From the NCBI GenBank assembly GCA_017984215.1, contig JAGOAA010000003.1, forward strand, positions 1 to 64,000: a DNA stretch of 64,000 nucleotides, in the 5' to 3' direction. Shown here piece after piece: positions 62,946 through 64,000 of the stretch. The notes below the pieces were generated by a model. It ran no database searches. It saw only the letters and a program-made list of their open reading frames with translations, and was not told the origin of the DNA. Source of the stretch: Cytophagaceae bacterium (GTDB lineage: Bacteria > Bacteroidota > Bacteroidia > Cytophagales > Spirosomataceae). A program made the translations under genes and the position numbers. Numbering within the stretch: position 1 is the first letter of the stretch; the number at the start of each line of letters is the position of its first letter.

Positions 62946-64000
62946 ATGAATCCAATTGCTTTTTCATTGGCAGCAATGTCTGCTGCTGTCCCAAACCAAT
63001 CTGGTGTTTTAGCGGCGCATTTTGAGAACATTCTAGGAACGTCATTGGACGTGAAAATTTTAGCTAATTCATTTGAATTGGCAGAAAAAGCGGAGGCGAA
63101 GGTCTTGTCGGAATTCCGTCGATTACAGGCTATTTTAGGGAGCAGTGAAAATCACGAGTTTGGAAAATGGCAACAATCAAAGGGTGAAGCTATCTCGGTT
63201 TCATCGGAATTACATACGGTTTTAGGCTTATTTGATACTTGGTCTGAGGCGACAAAAGGCGCTTTGAATGCAGCTGCAGATGAAATTCGGATCAATGGTT
63301 TTTCAGCGAAGGTAAATCAAGCGCAATGGGAGTTAGGTGATGCAACGGCTACACGATTAACTGATTCGGAATTGCGTTTACATACGTTCACCAAAGGCTA
63401 TATCATGGAACAAGTCGCGGATGCGGTCATGGCAGAGGCGGGTGTTCGCGGAATCATGTTGAATGTTGGAGGTGATATTTTGAGTAAAGGGGATTTGCGT
63501 GAGGCTGTTCGGGTATCGGATCCTTTGTCGGATGCCGAAAATGGATCATCATTAAGTACGGTATCTATCCAAAATCAAGCGATTGCAACGAGCGGCACGA
63601 GCCGTCGGGGAGCACATATTATAGATCCACGTACGGGTGAGCTAGCCTCGGGTAGTATTTCGGCAACGGTTATTCATCCGGATGCCGTGACAGCGGGAGC
63701 TTTGGCTACGGCTTTTAATGTGCTTTCGGTAGACGAGTCCAAAGCCTTGGCAGCCGAGCATCCAGGCACGGAATATTTAATTGTGGGTCCGGATGGGGCC
63801 CAACATATCAGTGAAAATTGGTCGGGTCGTTCCGTGGCAACGGAATCAACGATTGAGATGGTTCATGTCAAAGATAAGCTATGGACAGCGGGTCAAGAGC
63901 TCTTAATAAATGTGGAATTGGCTAATTTGGGTGGCGGTGCTCGTAGACCCTATGTTGCCATTTGGATCGAAGATGAACAACATAAGGCCGTACGCCGTTT
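62946..64000 (+). CDS. apbE: ApbE-like FAD:protein FMN transferase with C-terminal DUF2271-like part (cut by window end)
   Basis: Open from ATG 62946 to the window edge (about 351 residues seen). Residues 20-300 match ApbE: ALNAA, HTFTKGYIMEQVADAV, GIMLNVGGDIL, IATSGTSRRGAHIIDPRTG and the metal-binding DAVTAGALATAF. ApbE transfers FMN from FAD to Thr/Ser of flavoproteins such as RnfG and NqrC. After about 310 the protein continues with an Ig-like segment (WTAGQELLINVELA, RRPYVAIWIEDEQHKAVR) that resembles DUF2271, a known partner domain. The start has only a weak signal peptide (AFSLAAMSAAVPNQ). The 3' end is missing. Confidence 0.82.
   Translation, partial: MNPIAFSLAAMSAAVPNQSGVLAAHFENILGTSLDVKILANSFELAEKAEAKVLSEFRRLQAILGSSENHEFGKWQQSKGEAISVSSELHTVLGLFDTWSEATKGALNAAADEIRINGFSAKVNQAQWELGDATATRLTDSELRLHTFTKGYIMEQVADAVMAEAGVRGIMLNVGGDILSKGDLREAVRVSDPLSDAENGSSLSTVSIQNQAIATSGTSRRGAHIIDPRTGELASGSISATVIHPDAVTAGALATAFNVLSVDESKALAAEHPGTEYLIVGPDGAQHISENWSGRSVATESTIEMVHVKDKLWTAGQELLINVELANLGGGARRPYVAIWIEDEQHKAVRR

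Overview
The window looks like chromosomal DNA of a member of the Bacteroidota, most probably of the Cytophagales. Four things point there: promoters of the TTG-N17-20-TAnnTTTG kind, a type IX secretion (T9SS) C-terminal domain followed by a PorP/SprF-family gene, AraC-type regulators fused to seven membrane helices, and periplasmic sugar-degrading enzymes with short signal peptides. The genus cannot be fixed from the sequence alone.

Layout. Positions 1-1.8 kb hold a tRNA-Gly, an Lrp/AsnC regulator and tgt. Positions 2.2-8.1 kb hold a minus-strand sugar-oxidation cluster: a ThuA/beta-propeller/CARDB/cupredoxin fusion, a Gfo/Idh/MocA oxidoreductase and a tagatose-3-epimerase-like TIM barrel. 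It is followed by a secreted TlpA-like thioredoxin protein (8.4-9.8 kb). Positions 9.9-39.4 kb form one locus: a small unknown gene, two tandem paralogous membrane AraC regulators, one open reading frame of about 25.5 kb (about 8,500 residues) and, 7 nt later, its PorP/SprF partner. The giant protein reads, in order: signal peptide, 15 calcium-loop modules each carrying a different inserted domain, an Ig-like domain, 16 cadherin-like repeats, three super-repeats of thrombospondin-3 type loops, two cadherin-like modules, more calcium loops, and a type B T9SS sorting domain.

Positions 39.7-46.9 kb are mostly envelope and housekeeping genes (EamA transporter, LptF/G permease, DUF983, a four-helix membrane protein, a GmhB-like phosphatase, aldo/keto reductase, acyltransferase, SBF transporter, an outer-membrane barrel candidate, a DinB-like protein). 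Positions 46.8-50.2 kb are a three-gene operon resembling sialic-acid scavenging (BNR sialidase, SSS symporter, NAL/DapA-type aldolase). Positions 50.3-61.1 kb carry a pentapeptide-repeat protein and mostly exported carbohydrate or phosphodiester enzymes (TIM-barrel epimerase, GH32, ENPP-like phosphodiesterase, GH3, alpha/alpha-barrel glycosidase), plus a conserved 597-residue protein I cannot assign. The window ends with a FrnE/DsbA-like protein, a zinc alcohol dehydrogenase, and an ApbE-like FMN transferase cut by the window edge.

Four intergenic gaps (1.8-2.2, 7.0-7.2, 8.1-8.4 and 39.35-39.7 kb) are filled with mosaics of at least five recurring motifs, most of them short hairpins. Some copies carry compensatory arm changes, and two copies supply the stop codons of neighbouring genes. 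The most unusual objects here are the giant adhesin locus with its candidate regulatory direct repeats, and this family of mosaic hairpin elements.
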